A stretch of 64,000 nt of DNA from Aspidapion aeneum (GCA_963576565.1 OY755038.1:203147013-203211012); one strand, 5' to 3'; shown: positions 21,240 through 33,886, numbered from the stretch's first letter. The notes: generated by a model from the letters alone, not told the origin. Translations and numbers: made by a program.

Positions 21240-23990
21240 GCTTCTATTCAGAGTTCCAAAGCTGTAGTAAGATTAAATATTGAGTTATCAGCTCTGTAAC
21301 ATCAGTAGGTAGTAAGGCAAGGTACTCTTCTCTGTCTGTCACTCTGTTCATCCATCTAGTTCCCGCGTGTTCCTTCAAATCGCCCTCCCATCTCATTTTG
21401 GGTCTTTCCCTACTTCTTTTATGTTCCCAAGGTCTCCAGTTTACAATACATTTGTTCCATCGATCGTGTTTCTGTCTGATATTATGACCGGCAAAATTCC
21501 ATTTTAATTTTGCTACTTCTCCTCTGACATCCCTTACTTTTGCTTTAATTCTTATCCATTCATTCCTTTTCCTATTTGTTAGCTTTACATGTAACATTTG
21601 TCTTTCCATTGATCTTTGGGCTTTTGTTACCTTATCCATGTTTGATTTTGTAAGTGCTCAGGTCTGGGATCAATAGGTAAGTACAGGAAGGATACATTGG
21701 TCATACACTTTGTTTTGAGGTACTGTCCATATTTTTTATTTTTTAATATGTAGCTTAATTTACCGAATGCTGCCCAGGCCAATCTAACTCGTCTCTTGAT
21801 TTTAGCTGTTTGGTTTTCTTTTTTTAGTTTAATAATTTGTAATGTAAGATTTGTTGTATATATATTCCTCTTCTTGTTCTATTTCCTTTTGGTTTATTCT
21901 AATCGTAATATCTTCATCTGTGCTTGTCATGATTTTAGTTTTATTGTAGTTCATACTTAAGCCTTTTTTAGCTGCTGTATCCAGTTCTTCCAGCATTTTT
22001 ATAAGTTCTTCTTTCTTGTCTGTTATTAAGGCAATATCATCAGCATATCTTAGGTGTTTCAAGTATTGTCCGCTTACTTTGATCCCTATTTCTTCCCAAT
22101 CTAAGCTATCAAAAACATCTTCAAGGGCCTGGTTAAATAGTTTAGGGGATATTGTGTCACCCTGTCTCACACCCTTCTTATGCGGATCGGCTTGGTTCCT
22201 TCGTGGATTTTTATTGATGTTGTTGCTTCGCCATATATATTGGCAATTATGGCTGTATGTCGGTGAGCTATTAATTAAAGATGCTTTTACTGCCCAGTGC
22301 TAAATGTTATGGAAAGCTTTTTCGAAGGCTATAAACGCAATATATAGTGGAATGTTGTATTTGTTGGCTCGTTCTATTAGGATTTTCATGGTTAATAAGT
22401 GGTCAACTGTACTGAAACCTTTTCTGAAGCCTGCGTGTTCTTTTAATTGATCTAATTTTATTGTTAGTCTATCTGTTAATATTTTCGCGAAAAGCTTATA
22501 AATTACATTAAGGAGTGTTATAGGCGAGGGGTGGCTCGGTATTTCCTTTTGGTGTACAGGTTAGGGGAAATACTAGGAAATACTTGGGAAGTACTGGGAA
22601 ATATACTAGGAAATACCATTGAAAATACTAGAGGGGAAATACTAGGAAATACCATTGCTTGGGAAATACTAGGAAATACCATTGAAATTTGAGGAAATAC
22701 TGGGAAATACCTTTTGGTGTACAAAAATCGGCGATCGAGCCACCCCTCGGTTATGGGTCGATAATTTTTTTGTGTAAAATAATGGTTATGGATTATTTCA
22801 AGTTGTTTGTGATTACTTGTTCTTTTAGTATTTTATTCAGGAGAATATGGAGGGTATTAACTACAGCTGTATCACAGTAATTTAGCATTTCTGCCGTTAT
22901 TCTGTCATTTCCAGATGATTTGTTATTTTTCATTTTCTTTAATGTCCTTTTTATTTCCGCTTTGCTTATTTTAGGTTGTGGCTCTGAGTTTATGTTCTTT
23001 ATTTTTGTTTGGAGTTTCTTCATGGTTTCTCGCGATTTTTTGTTTGGTATAATTCTCTATAGAATAGTTGTGTGATATTTATATTTCCTCTTTAACGTTA
23101 GTGTCTATGCCGTTCAAATCCTTTATTTTAATTATTTCATATATAGCCTAGTAGACATTTCATATTTCTGTTATTTTCTATAACTCTCAACTTTTATTTC
23201 TTGGCTCTTCTATAATTTTTCTTATAATTTTATTTATTTCTGTATATTCTATAGATGTTCTTTTTCCTACTTTCTCGAGGTTCCGTCTTTTTTCCATCAG
23301 TCTCTTTATTTCTTCTGATATACACTTTTCTCTCTTTCTATCTTTTTGTGCGATATCTTTTCGTACTTTGATCATAGCTCTTGTCAGCGTATCATTTATT
23401 TCATCTATATTTTCATTTTTGCAGTTTTGGGTTAGCTGTTCCTTTAGCCTTTCTTTCTATATAGCTTTATTTCGTGTAAGTTTATTCATGCCAAGTTGTT
23501 CATTGTTATTATTAATTTTTCTTTTCATTTCGAAGTTGCTATCAATGCAGATTTTTGTTCTGACCATCCTGTAATCACTGCCTGTTGTAAAGCTGTTTAG
23601 GACTGTTACATCTCTAACGATGTTTTTATCAGTAGTCAGTATGTAATCAATTTCGTTTTTCGTTATTCCATTAGAGCTCCACTTTCGTTGCGGTTTCTTT
23701 CTATAGAACGAGTTCATTGCATAAAGGTGTTTTGCCTCTAGATAATTCATTAAGGTTGTACCTGTCATTCCATTCCCCATATCCAATATCCCCTATTGTA
23801 GCCTCTTCTATATTCATTTCTTACCTAATTTGGTATTGAAATATCCCATTACCAGTGTAAGATGGGTTTTGTGTTCTTCCATAGCTTTTAAGATGTCTTC
23901 ATAGAATGCTTCGATGTGCTCGTCGTCGTAGGTAGAAGTGGGCGCGTATACTTGAATAACTTTAAGTGATGTTCTTTTCAAGTGAGTTAT
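21240..23990 (-). pseudogene. RTE-like non-LTR retrotransposon (LINE), copy 1
   Basis: Reading right to left on the minus strand: an AP-endonuclease piece with VYAPTSTYDDEHIEAFY (about 23925-23963); an endonuclease C terminus with NEIDYIL and TGSDYRMVRTK (23457-23786); a linker; a reverse transcriptase start with NKSSGNDRITAEMLNY (about 22850-22960); the RT catalytic motif RYADDIALITDK near 22020-22060; and the C-terminal region AKLKWNFAGHNIRQKHDRWN (21244-21639). Frames change several times and stops occur, so it is inactive. A 225-bp MITE (22525-22749) is inserted within the RT region. The sister copy is at 37670-39775 on the opposite strand. The RTE-type assignment follows the endonuclease-RT order and these motifs. 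Confidence 0.85.
22525..22749. mobile_element. hAT-type MITE inserted in LINE copy 1
   Basis: Begins CGAGGGGTGGCTCG and ends CGAGCCACCCCTCG. Flanked by 8-bp near-identical duplications GTTATAGG (22517-22524) and GTTATGGG (22750-22757). Eight-bp duplications point to the hAT superfamily. The interior is a run of GGAAATACTAGGAAATAC-type short repeats, and TTTTGGTGTACA lies just inside both ends. A second copy is at 48856-49020. Confidence 0.88.
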
Positions 23991-24258
23991 TATATCATAT
24001 CATTTAGAGAAAATAATTAAAAAATAATGAGATATTTCGTTAGATATTGTTTTTATAAATAAATAATAAATGTATCATACCTAGTTTTTATATTTCACAA
24101 AAACGTCAAGTATTGAAAATGAAGGCGTCTGTCCTTTTTTTAAATAAATTCTTCAATAACCAATTCATTGAACTTTGGAATTAAATCCTAATTTAGCATA
24201 TAATTGTAATTTCGAATGTTAATGCTTTTTAATTTTTTCCGATAAATATACTAAAATA
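23991..24258. other. AT-rich spacer
   Basis: Nothing recognised. Confidence 0.4.
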
Positions 24259-24573
24259 TTAAACTCCAGATCTTGTCCATTCTGATGCATCATTGCTTTT
24301 AAACAATAAACAAGGAAAACAGTAAAGGCTATCGCTTACATCACTCCAGCACAACCAGTCAGTTTTGCTATATTTGCTTATATTCACGAATTTTGCATTT
24401 GGTTTGGGACGACCGACACATTTGATTTTTATTTTCTCTTCTAATGCTAAAGAATAAAAATTAATTGACTTTAAATATTGAACGCTAATGCTATCCGAAT
24501 TAGAAACTCCCGCCAGTCTTGTAACTACGAAATCTTCGAAATTAAAACAATACGGCCCGACCAATAACGCCAC
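24259..24573 (-). pseudogene. hAT transposase fragment with TTF-type zinc finger
   Basis: The frame ends in DWLCWSDVSDSLYCFPCLLF, with the W-x-C ... CFPC pattern of TTF zinc fingers in ZMYM1-like hAT transposases, and then WTRSGV. It is unrelated in detail to the copies at 3392 and 31440, so it is a second hAT lineage. Only about 100 N-terminal residues remain; all catalytic domains are absent. Confidence 0.65.
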
Positions 24574-24711
24574 GTTGTCTCAGTGCTCTAATTTAAAGTG
24601 CACATGAGGTGCTTTAACAGCCAACGGTAACCGTTGACGCGGGTTGCATTACGGTGGTGCGGGCGGTATCTCGCAATTTCTGTATAAGAACACAACCGAA
24701 GTAAGGTCCAG

Positions 24712-25345
24712 ATTTTTTTTTTTTTTTTTTTTTTTTACGGTTAAGCGCACACGCAAGGAGGTCCCTATCACGCTCGAGAAGCGGCCAGTGCGCGGAAATG
24801 TTGGTGTGTGTTGGTTTTGAAACGGTTTAGGTTGTAACCTGCAGGGAAAACTGTCGCAGGGAGTTTATTCCACAGCGATGCTGTTCTCCAGAGATATGAA
24901 TTCTGATATAATGAGGTTCTTGGTGCCTCTATTTTGACAGTAAATTGATGGTTACCGTCTGTTTGACGTGTTCGCCTAGTAGGTGCTACTCCCGGGGGGA
25001 TCATACGTGCCAACTCTTCAGAGCATTTTCCGTGATAATACCTGTAGAAGAGAGATAGATCGCCCACAGTTCTTCGATGTTCGAGACTATCCAAACTACG
25101 GGTAAGTGCGGGGTCATTGATCAGCTTGATAGCTCGTTTTTGCACGGTGTTCAAAAGCATTAAGGTATGTTTGGGTGCCGCACTCCATATATGTGAGCAG
25201 TACTACATAGTTGGTCGAATCTGGGCTTTGTAGTGTCAGCAGTTGGCTTGGTGTATACAGATGTCTTGTACGAAATAGCACCCCAAGCTTTTGGGACGCC
25301 CTTTTAGCTATATCTGCCACGTGACTGTGCCAAGACATGTTGGTC
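24712..25345 (-). pseudogene. CR1/Jockey-like LINE, 5'-truncated 3' end with poly-A
   Basis: Two overlapping minus-strand frames give the reverse transcriptase C-terminal region: KRASQKLGVLFRTRHLYTPS (25114-25338), then KRAIKLINDPALTRSLDSLE, HRRTVGDLSLFYRYYHGKCS and SLWNKLPATVFP (24768-25160). The 3' end runs into an A tail, seen as about 24 T residues at 24713-24736. This is a textbook 5'-truncated retroposed copy with one frameshift. Confidence 0.85.
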
Positions 25346-25607
25346 TCTGCAGTGACTCCTAAGCTGTATAAACTGTAAAATTCTATAGTGACATGTCAGT
25401 GCACAGAATTTGGGTCCAGTAAAGCGTGGCGCGAGCCGGTCTACGCATCCACCGCATCCTGGTTTGAACACGAATACAAACACATACATACCGGGTATTA
25501 ATTTCTGGTAAGTATTCAAGTCTTTGGTGAATTCCTTTTGGGGTTTATTGAAACTTTATGATAAAATTATTAATTAAAAAATGATTTTAATATTTTTTTG
25601 AGTAAAA
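25346..25607. other. Spacer
   Basis: Possibly an upstream extension of the truncated LINE up to about 25380, otherwise nothing recognised. Confidence 0.35.
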
Positions 25608-27563
25608 TCAGAGCTGTCACAAGTACATTATGAAAGTACTTCAAGTACCAAGTACATTAAGATTTGTAAAAGTACTTGAAGTACTAAGTACATTTTCTTT
25701 TCAAATGTACTTCAAGTACTAAGTACATTATAAAAGTAGTATTTTACTTTTACAATAAAAGTACTACAAGTAAAAATGGCAAAAATATTTTAAAAAATGT
25801 CAAAAATCTTTAAAAAATATCTAAAATGAAAAATTTTAAAAAACCTAAAAAAATATCAAAAATTGTCAAAAACCCTCAAAAATGTAAAACTTGTCAATAA
25901 GGTTTACAAAATTTTCAACCTGAAATGTTTTTATTTTTTGGAATATTATTGTATGTAAATATGTATTACTTATATACCTAAATTGCATTTATTTATTTTT
26001 TCTGAACTCATTATTTACCGTTGAAATACCATAGAAAGGTAACGGAAAGAGATAATTTTATCACACAAAAAGCTGCAAGATTATAGTTTCGCAATCGGCG
26101 TGTCACAGTTACCCCGAACTCCCGGGTTAAATGGGACCTACCCCAAAAGACAAAAAATTCTTAAATTTAAAATATATTAAGTTTTTCTGTCTCAAATTGC
26201 ATACGGTTCCAAATAGATCACATTTGTGTAAATCCAAATATATTTTACTTTGTAATAAGACCTACAAAAAACTCTTGTAAACCGGGATGCACGTACCCTA
26301 CCATACCTTATTTCTTTTTTGGTGGAGCACTTGGGGCACCGTTCTTACCGGTCAATAATTTCTAAATTACTCATAGAAAGTACTATTTTTATAATAGCCG
26401 ACAAAACTACTTAAAAGCTTGTTTATCAAACTAAATAAATAAGCATAACAAACGTAAACATCCAAGGATTTTTTAAAGATATATCTAGCGAGACTAAATA
26501 AATTTTCGGGTTCTTTAAACCAACCTTCATCAAACGTAGAAATTACGTCTGCTGGAAGGCGAGTAGGTGATCCCCAAAAATCGAACTGCAAGTGCAATAT
26601 ACCTGCACTACCGTTCTACCGACACCCCTTAATAGATGGCATGACTGCTGTAGTAGTTTCTCACACTGAATTTGAATTTCACGTTCAACGAAATAATGAA
26701 GGTGCGTGCAAATAATTAAGCCTATAGACATTATTCTTTGGATAAGTGTGTACCTAATTAATTAAGACGTACCTATCAAAGTTGCTAAAATACCGGACAT
26801 CCCTGCCAAGTTGATAAAAAAACCCGACAGGTGGCAACCCTGACGTTACCACTTGTCTTCGGCGCATTAAACCTATATTTACATTGTACTTGAAGTACTT
26901 TTAGAATAGAAAGAATAGAATTTATTTATTTGATTTTTTACAAATGCATTTTACATTGTATACCCATTTGGGCGTAAATTTCGTCAAACATGTTTAATCA
27001 TATTTAAAAACAAATATTTTGTCTTAAAAAAATAAAAATATTTTGTCTTAATTATTAAATACTTTAAAATCTACACAACAGTTTAAAATTTATATCCACA
27101 AAAAGTTTCCTTAATCATCTACAAACATTAAAAAGAAAAACATTTACATGTAAAAAACACTATCATACTAAATTTCCATTAAAAAGACGAAGATTTAAAA
27201 TTTGCCTAGAACTTAAGACTGAAACCTCAGAAAAGTACATGAAAACCCTATCCCAATAACTTTACCTCTTGATCTTCAAAATACTCGTTAACGGTATAAT
27301 ATGCTCTTTTGTTTAAGAATTTTTTAAGTTTTGTTTTTATTTGCTTTTGGGGTAGGTTTCTAAATGTAACAGGTAGTTTACTCCAGATTTTTAAGATACT
27401 GTATTTATTTAATGTACTTGAAGTACTTAGAATGTACTTAAAGTACTTTACTTGACAAAATCAAGTACATTTCCATGTACATTGTTAAAATTACTTCAAG
27501 TTCCAAGTACAGTTACCGGATTGTAGATGTACTTCAAGTACAGTACTTGAAGTACTTGTACAG
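25608..27563. mobile_element. Transposon with GTACTT-rich subterminal repeats
   Basis: Both ends are packed with AAGTACTTGAAGTACTT-type palindromic repeats (25620-25770 and 27415-27560). The outer ends are similar when inverted: CAGAGCTGTCACAAGTAC on the left and CGCGCTGTACAAGTAC on the right. Arrays of subterminal repeats are common in hAT elements, but no transposase is recognisable inside. A LINE fragment sits at 26905-27412. Confidence 0.55.
26905..27412 (-). pseudogene. LINE reverse transcriptase C-terminal fragment
   Basis: On the minus strand 27412-27260 reads IWSKLPVTFRNLPQKQIKTK, then KKFLNKRAYYTVNEYF, matching the extreme C terminus of CR1/Jockey-like reverse transcriptases. The remaining 350 bp look like its 3' untranslated region, ending in AATAAATTCTATTC. 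It is flanked by similar GTACTTGAAGTACTT sequences on both sides, which may be its target duplication or simply host repeats. Confidence 0.6.
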
Positions 27564-28810
27564 CGCGTGTCAGCCGAAACATTTATATTAAATATAATAA
27601 AATATAGGTACACATGTGGATAATGAATAATAAAACAACACGTGCTTACCTTCGCAAATCATTTTTTAAAGCTAGTATAAATGCCAGTTTTACGATCACA
27701 ATGACATAATACCTACAATATGCACATTAACAATAAAGAAAAACCAATATTTTTCTTTAATTTAATGATGTGCGAAAAATATCTCTATAGTCATACTAAT
27801 GATTTGTATAAATACAATTTCAATCACCAAAGAAAAATTAACAAGTTATTTAATTAATATATTCATATGTTTTAATCTTTTGAAAAAATTCAGCGGATTA
27901 AATCGAATAGAGCTTAATGTGATAAATGAAGCTTTAAGCTCATTTTATTTTCCATAAGTTAATTAATCAAATTAATATTATTTTAATGATAAAGATGCCC
28001 ATTAGCAGATTACTAATGATTAAGTAATACGAATTTTTATTTGTTTTAATGCAAGTAACTAGTGGTAATGGTGTTATATTCGTATGAGGGAAGAAAGAGT
28101 AGATAGTTTTTGGTGATGCCAAAAACAGCCTACGACTAACGCAAATTGACACTATTGACATTTGAACGTCACATGTCATTAGCGGCTTCCGTGGAACGCC
28201 GCCAACTGACGGACGGTTAACAATATAGGTATTTTGACGTACGTAGAACGTGCGCGATTGTGTTTTATCGAGCTTCTATTAACTTCCGCGCCATTTGGTG
28301 GCGCAGGCTGTTTAGGTAGTGTTGAGCGCACGGTCCCTAGGGACAGATGGAAAAAGATTTAGCAATCTCTGGCGAAACCCATTTATGTCACGTAGGGGAA
28401 GATGGAGTAATAGGTAATAGGAAATATTTTTTTGCTACTCTTGCAGTTTGTCTTTATGAGATATCAGAAAAAAACCTTTAAAATTTTTTTACTACAATAT
28501 TAAAAAAGTTTCAGCCCAACATACTTTTCACAAGCAAACCATTTCAAATAATATTTTTTTGTCTGAAGAAAGCACTTTATTTTTCAGTTTTAATAGTTAA
28601 GTTTGTTGTCAAATGTAAGACTTTCTACCTATTGTTTAAAATTTTGCTTGTCATAAACAAGTATTTCAGAATGGAAATGTTTCTTATTACCCTTTTGTTT
28701 TGACTATCGTGGGGTAATAAAAAACATCGTAATGGGGCAATAAGAAATATTATTTTGCGTTACACTCAATGTTTTTTTAATGTGTGTTTTTTTGAAAATG
28801 CGCTACGAGG
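27564..28810. other. Spacer with a GC-richer patch
   Basis: Mostly AT-rich. At 28140-28340 there is a CpG-richer patch (TTCCGCGCCATTTGGTGGCG) that could be a promoter or transposon end. No gene recognised. Confidence 0.35.
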
Positions 28811-28860
28811 GGGAGGGGGGTCAAAAATCTTGAATTTTTGCGTTACGTAATTTAAGGACG
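28811..28860. repeat. Interspersed repeat scrap (three copies in window)
   Basis: A C/G-run followed by AAAAATCTTGAATTTTTGCG and TTACGT. Related sequence lies at about 35590-35650 and 40085-40150 in the other orientation. Confidence 0.5.
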
Positions 28861-29425
28861 TTTCCTTACTTGTTAAAATCTTTACCAAAAGAACTGCTAA
28901 GCTTCGCTCGTTTTGCAAAAATCAACTAAAAACCCTGGAAACGGCTTTCAAATATGTATAGAAATAACCTGAAAAAACCTGAAAATGCTTTTTAATAAAG
29001 AAATCTCTTAAAAGGCGTGTAAATATTCTTACGTAGAGAACATCATAAAATACTTCGGAAAAATTCTCCAAAAGCCCAAAAGTTTTGGATGTTTTGATGA
29101 CTTGACAGACAAGGTACTTACAAAGTGTAAAAAACTACGGAAATGAGCTAGAAAACTCTAAAAATGTGAAGGGAATGTTTTGGAGAAGGCCAAAATAGAT
29201 CTGAAAAAATTTGAAAACATTCTAAAGTAAATTTAGAATTAATTTAAGTTGTTTTGAAAAACTGTGAGAGTGTTCAAAAGAATTAATCATTTTCCTATAA
29301 AATTCTCTTGGAAAGTCTGGAAATGTTCTAATAAAGACCGTAAACATTTTAAGATAGTCTGAAAAAGTCTCGCAAGCTCTAAAGCTGAAAAAGTTCAACC
29401 AAATTTCCAAAAATGAAAGAGAAAA
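28861..29425. repeat. Diverged segmental duplication, left copy
   Basis: Aligns loosely with 29995-30480. Shared landmarks are GTTTTGCAAAAATCAACTAAAA, GAATTAATTTAAG, and AGAATTAATCATT followed by CCT. The separation is about 1.1 kb. No coding frame conserved. Confidence 0.55.
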
Positions 29426-29994
29426 ACAACCGGTATGTTTTTTTATATACGTTAAAATGTGAAAAAAGACTTTCTTAAATTTCTAGGTTTTTGGTTTTTT
29501 GAAAAAACTTCTTCCTAGCCGCGCAGCAAAGGCAAAGGTATATTGACCTATTTTAGCAATACCGTCATGTCTGTGGCAAAATAGTCTGTGACACACTTTG
29601 ACAGAGTTTTTTGACTATTAAATTTTTTTTAAAATGCTAACTTTTTAACGGAGCACCGCATCAATATCCGATTTTCGGATTATAGTAGATTACATTTTGC
29701 TTAATAATATATGTTATAAATAAAAACTTCATAGGAGCTTTAGTCTCTGAGATATTAACAAAAAACTGTTTTCAGGGCTGATATATCATGGCTTCACTTG
29801 AAGTGTGCTAGCTAGCTAGGAAGGTATCAGATCCGTCATGAATCCATTTGTTTTATAATAAGACTGATACGGTTTTTTATTAGCTCGATAAATCTTATTT
29901 TTTTAAATCATTCCTACTTTTTTAATAATGTCCAAAATATTAATATTAAGTAAATATTAACTGTTTTTTTACTTTATATACTTGATATAATAAT

Positions 29995-30480
29995 AAAATC
30001 TCTATCAAAACTACCGCTTAGTCTGAATTGTTTTGCAAAAATTAACTAAAATCACGGATCACCTAAATGTAAAAATTAATTTGAAATATCGAAATGACCT
30101 AAAAATTCCTTTTTGTTTCGGAAATATCTTCAAAAAGCTCATAATTAAAGGTAGAGAATATCCGTAAAAACTCAGTATAATAAATATAAAACAGTCCTTA
30201 AAAAGCGCATAAGATTTGGGGAACGTGCTGGAAAAGTCTAAGCATGTTGTGAATAGATCTGGAAAAATCTGATTTTCATTCCGAAATTAATCTTGAATTA
30301 ATTTAAGATATTTTAAAAAAGTGCCGAAGTGTTCACAAGAATTAATCATTATCCTGTAGAAGATTCAAAATGTTCCGAAAAGCCTTTAAATGTCTTAGTC
30401 TAAAAATATTCTGGAAATGCTTTGAGTTTCTCGAAAAAGTCTAAAAAATTCTGGTAAATAGAATTTTGAAAGCTTGATTC
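29995..30480. repeat. Diverged segmental duplication, right copy
   Basis: Counterpart of 28861-29425 with the same order of landmarks. The intervening 29430-29990 has no recognised gene. Confidence 0.55.
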
Positions 30481-31209
30481 TGTTACACCAAGCACGGATT
30501 TGAGGGGGGTAAAGTGGTAATGACCCCCCTTAGAAATAGTTACATAAATAGTGTTTCCGCCGGCCATTACCCCCCTATATTGTGGCCCCGATACGCGCTT
30601 GTTTTACACTAATGCTCTAACAATATTTTTATTGATTTCCGTTCCATTTCATTAAATTTGTATTACATTTATAAGCTGAGATAGTTTTCTGAATAAGTCT
30701 ATATTTAATTTATTTTCACAACCCGATCTCATATTATGGAAAATGAGCATAACATATCTAAAATATCTACGTGTATGTAATTAACTTTCTTAAAAAAACA
30801 CCTTAAAAAAAATACTTACTACAAACTCTTGCCTAAATAGGCAAACTGAATAGCAAAATTATCTTAGCATCAGCACAATATTAAAATGAATAGCTGCATT
30901 TACTATAAAATCAACGAGCGTATGAAAGGCTTGCACAATGTAATTTTATCAAAGAGGAATCGGGCGCAAATCATATCCTTTCCGCTAAAATTCTTTGATG
31001 ACTTCATTATAATTAAGCAGCTTCCGCATATATGCCAAGTTAAGTAATATAAATGGGGACATTTCTTTAATTTGTGACACTATTTCTTCATTGCTTGCCG
31101 TTAAAGTTAATTTTGTTTTATTAGCGTGTCTATTTTGGAACAGGTCCTTGAGGAACATTAGAAGGTCTCGAAAAATAAATTTATTTTCTTTTTTCTTTTT
31201 CAGCCGATG
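30481..31209. other. Spacer with a possible coding scrap
   Basis: On the minus strand 31140-31000 is open and reads NKTKLTLTASNEEIVSQIKE, then MSPFILLNLAYMRKLLNYNE. I do not recognise it with confidence. It lies just downstream of the hAT copy 2 gene remnant and may be part of a transposon. Confidence 0.3.
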
Positions 31210-32210
31210 TGTTTGATGAAAATTAAATTATGTCCAAACTTATTCTTGCGGCTGGTGACGTTATAAATAGGGGGGCAGAAATTTATATTACATGGAAAAG
31301 GAGATAAAAAAAACTTACCTAAACAATTTTATTTTAGCATTTTACAAACAAGCAGCTACTTGGTGTAGTTTTTAGTTTATTTGTTTATAGATAAAGTCTA
31401 TTCGCCCTTCTTTTACATGCGCAAAGTGCTCGGATTACCACCAGTTTCAGACTAATCATGGGCCTGTAGAGCAACCTCAAAAATTCCACAGAATTTTAAA
31501 CAGTTTATTAACCTACTAAGTAAATCTATTTTTTGCCACATTTTCATTATGTTCGGTAATGCTTTGCCTATAGGCATTATGCAATTGGCACCTAACATCA
31601 GTCTTGCCTAGCATAGAAAATTCTATGTGGTTATTTAAATAAGCAGCACTTACTTTGTGTCTTTAACTTTTCATTAAATTGCTTGATATCACACATTCCC
31701 TTTGCCACCCACGCAGAATCACTTCGTGGATTGTTCATAATAAGACAAATAAAGCAAAAAAAAGGCATTTCGTTTTTCACAACCGCACAACCAGTTTTTA
31801 GCATCGTATAGTTTTTTATTACTTGCACTAAAATTTTGGTTAATTTTTAGGATTTTTAGGCCCGGTCTATGTGGCACTAAAGATTTTATTTGTAATCAAA
31901 GTTCATATAATAACGTATTTAAATCTGCACAGTTAATTATATAATCGACGGTATTTATTTCCATTTTGAAAACAAACAAAAACAAACAATGAACACGCGA
32001 CCGGCAAGGCTTTTAACTACTGACCCTGACGTACCTCAAATCAAAACGAACTCATACGTCTTCACTAAGAATAGAACCGGCAACACGTAGGAAGAGCAAC
32101 GAACGGTTTGGCACAATGAATATGGCCGACGTCAACTAAAACAAACATTCCTCCCACCCCCGCGCGAGAACAGCGACCCATACACCGCTGAAAAACGGGT
32201 GAAATTAAAA
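31210..32210 (-). mobile_element. Decayed hAT (ZMYM/DUF4371-type) transposon, copy 2
   Basis: Inverted relative to 3130-5040 and matching its two outer parts. The transposase remnant at about 31440-31900 contains LCGCEKRNAFFCFICLIMNN in one frame and continues through a VAKGMCDIKQFNEKL segment missing from copy 1, followed by the FSMLGKTDVRCQLHN region. Stops and a deletion of the catalytic domain make it inactive. Confidence 0.7.
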
Positions 32211-32339
32211 TACTGTCCCGCGCGGTGCTGCTGGCTTGTAATTATTTACTCTAAAAAAGTTTACCTAGTTAACCACAGAATAAAAAAAAGAACTAGACAT
32301 GTCGTAAGAACGATTTAACTTTTTTTAAATAAATCAATT

Positions 32340-32890
32340 AAAAATACTGGTTGTTGTCTAGTTTTGGGAGGGCACTGCCTGTTTAGCTCCCGCTAAAATT
32401 TCGCGGTTGTTTGTAAATTTTTAAAACCACACAATTGGATGAAGGACAAAGTGCATTTCACGCATTTGGACATGCGCACCAACAATGAGAGAGATCCTTT
32501 GTCAATCGCCTCGAGAAATGGCGTGTTAATTTCGTTCTCCAACTATTTCAAATTTCTACACCTGAAAGTGCTCGATTTTGGTGTACTGAGGCATAGAAAA
32601 GAAACTTCAGCCCTTCAGCTACGTGGTGACATCATTAGATCCAGAAAGGGGCCCCTTGGAACGTGGAGAAATTGGCTGCAAACTGGTGAGTGCCTTGTCT
32701 ATGATTGCCGTTGTGTGGCACCAACAATTAACCTATGGACGTTTGATTATTTCGTAATTTCATATCAATATATTTATGTTTGTTCGCGCTTCATTTAATT
32801 AAAATATTTACAGTCCATTGCAGTTATCGTTTTTCTAACCGCGGGCTAACACTGCCCCGTTGCCCTCCCTGTAGCAGCCGCCACTGTATT
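32340..32890. mobile_element. Possible non-autonomous transposon with an open frame
   Basis: The left side has TTTTGGGAGGGCACTGCC. The right side, reversed, reads CAGTGGCGGCTGCTACAGGGA then GGGCAACGGGGCAGTG. These ends are only loosely similar. Between them 32439-32798 is open for 119 codons on the plus strand, with no recognised family. I treat it as a decayed DNA transposon with low confidence. Confidence 0.3.
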
Positions 32891-32958
32891 CTAGGCTTTA
32901 ATACACTTGTATAATATAACCTTAAAATTTTATATACAAAAATAACGATTAATGTATA

Positions 32959-33479
32959 CAGTGAAACCTCTCCTTGCGGACACCTCTATTAAGCGGACAC
33001 TCCGTTTACATGTAAAATTCACTCCTATAACCGGACACTCTAATAACCGGACGCGGACAATTTTTTTTGTTTAAAAAATTCTGAAACCTCCCTGAACCGG
33101 ACGCGAACCTCTGACAACGGGACGGAGCGCTGCACGACATGTGCATATATATTATCTAATATGTTGGCAACAATGCACTCTGCAGCGGGGGAATTACTTC
33201 TTTCCGTTTTAATGGGAGACTAAATACTTCTGTCGTCTTTGAAATGGCGCCTAGAAAAAAACTTCTTAGTTTACTTGAAAAAATAGAAGTTATTAACGTT
33301 TCGGAGAAGGAACATCTATTAGCATAAAAAATTTAATATTGGAACAACTCAGGCAGATTGTTAATAAATATACATATGTATATATTAAAATTTCGCAGTT
33401 CTCTCTCAAAATCGGACACCTCCAATAAGCGGACAAAATCGACGAGACCGTGAGTGTCCGCTTATAGGAGGTTTCACTG
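32959..33479 (+). mobile_element. pogo/Tigger-like element with transposase remnant
   Basis: Begins CAGTGAAACCTCTCC and ends GGAGGTTTCACTG, with TA before it and TTA after it. Phrases GCGGACAC and AAGCGGAC recur near both ends. At 33244 a start codon opens MAPRKKLLSLLEKIEVINVS, the beginning of a CENP-B/pogo type N-terminal helix-turn-helix, which is lost by frameshift and stop after about 27 residues. Confidence 0.8.
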
Positions 33480-33886
33480 TTATGTAATTTTTACTCATTT
33501 TGATCCGCGAAAAAAACCCTCGCGACACCCGGGAACCCGTCCGATGTGAGATTCTCCCCCCAGTGTAACAGCATTGAACAAAAAAACTATAATGCATTTT
33601 TTTGATCTTCATGCACAGTTTGTGTTTGTTTATGCGTGCCCTGAAGTTTATTTATTTTTAAGTGAGATCATTTAGAGCCGAAGCCAGTGTTGCCGGACTT
33701 TTTTGACAACTTTCCTTCAACTAAGTGACAAAAACTCTTCATATTCTTTAAAACAGTAAAGGGCGGGTGGTTGACACCGATCCAAAAAAAAAATTTATGC
33801 CATAAAAAAAATCATAAAAATGGAAGAAAAAACCAAACAAATAAAAGATGTATGCAAATATATTTCTGAACACGGTATCACTTGCA

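Noticed and set aside
26560..26640. tRNA-like sequence on the minus strand
   Set aside because: It has a vague B-box (AGTTCGATTTT) but no consistent acceptor or T stem, so not called.
32439..32798. 119-codon open frame as a host gene
   Set aside because: No recognisable domain; enclosed by transposon-like ends; only a weak donor-like GGTGAGT inside.
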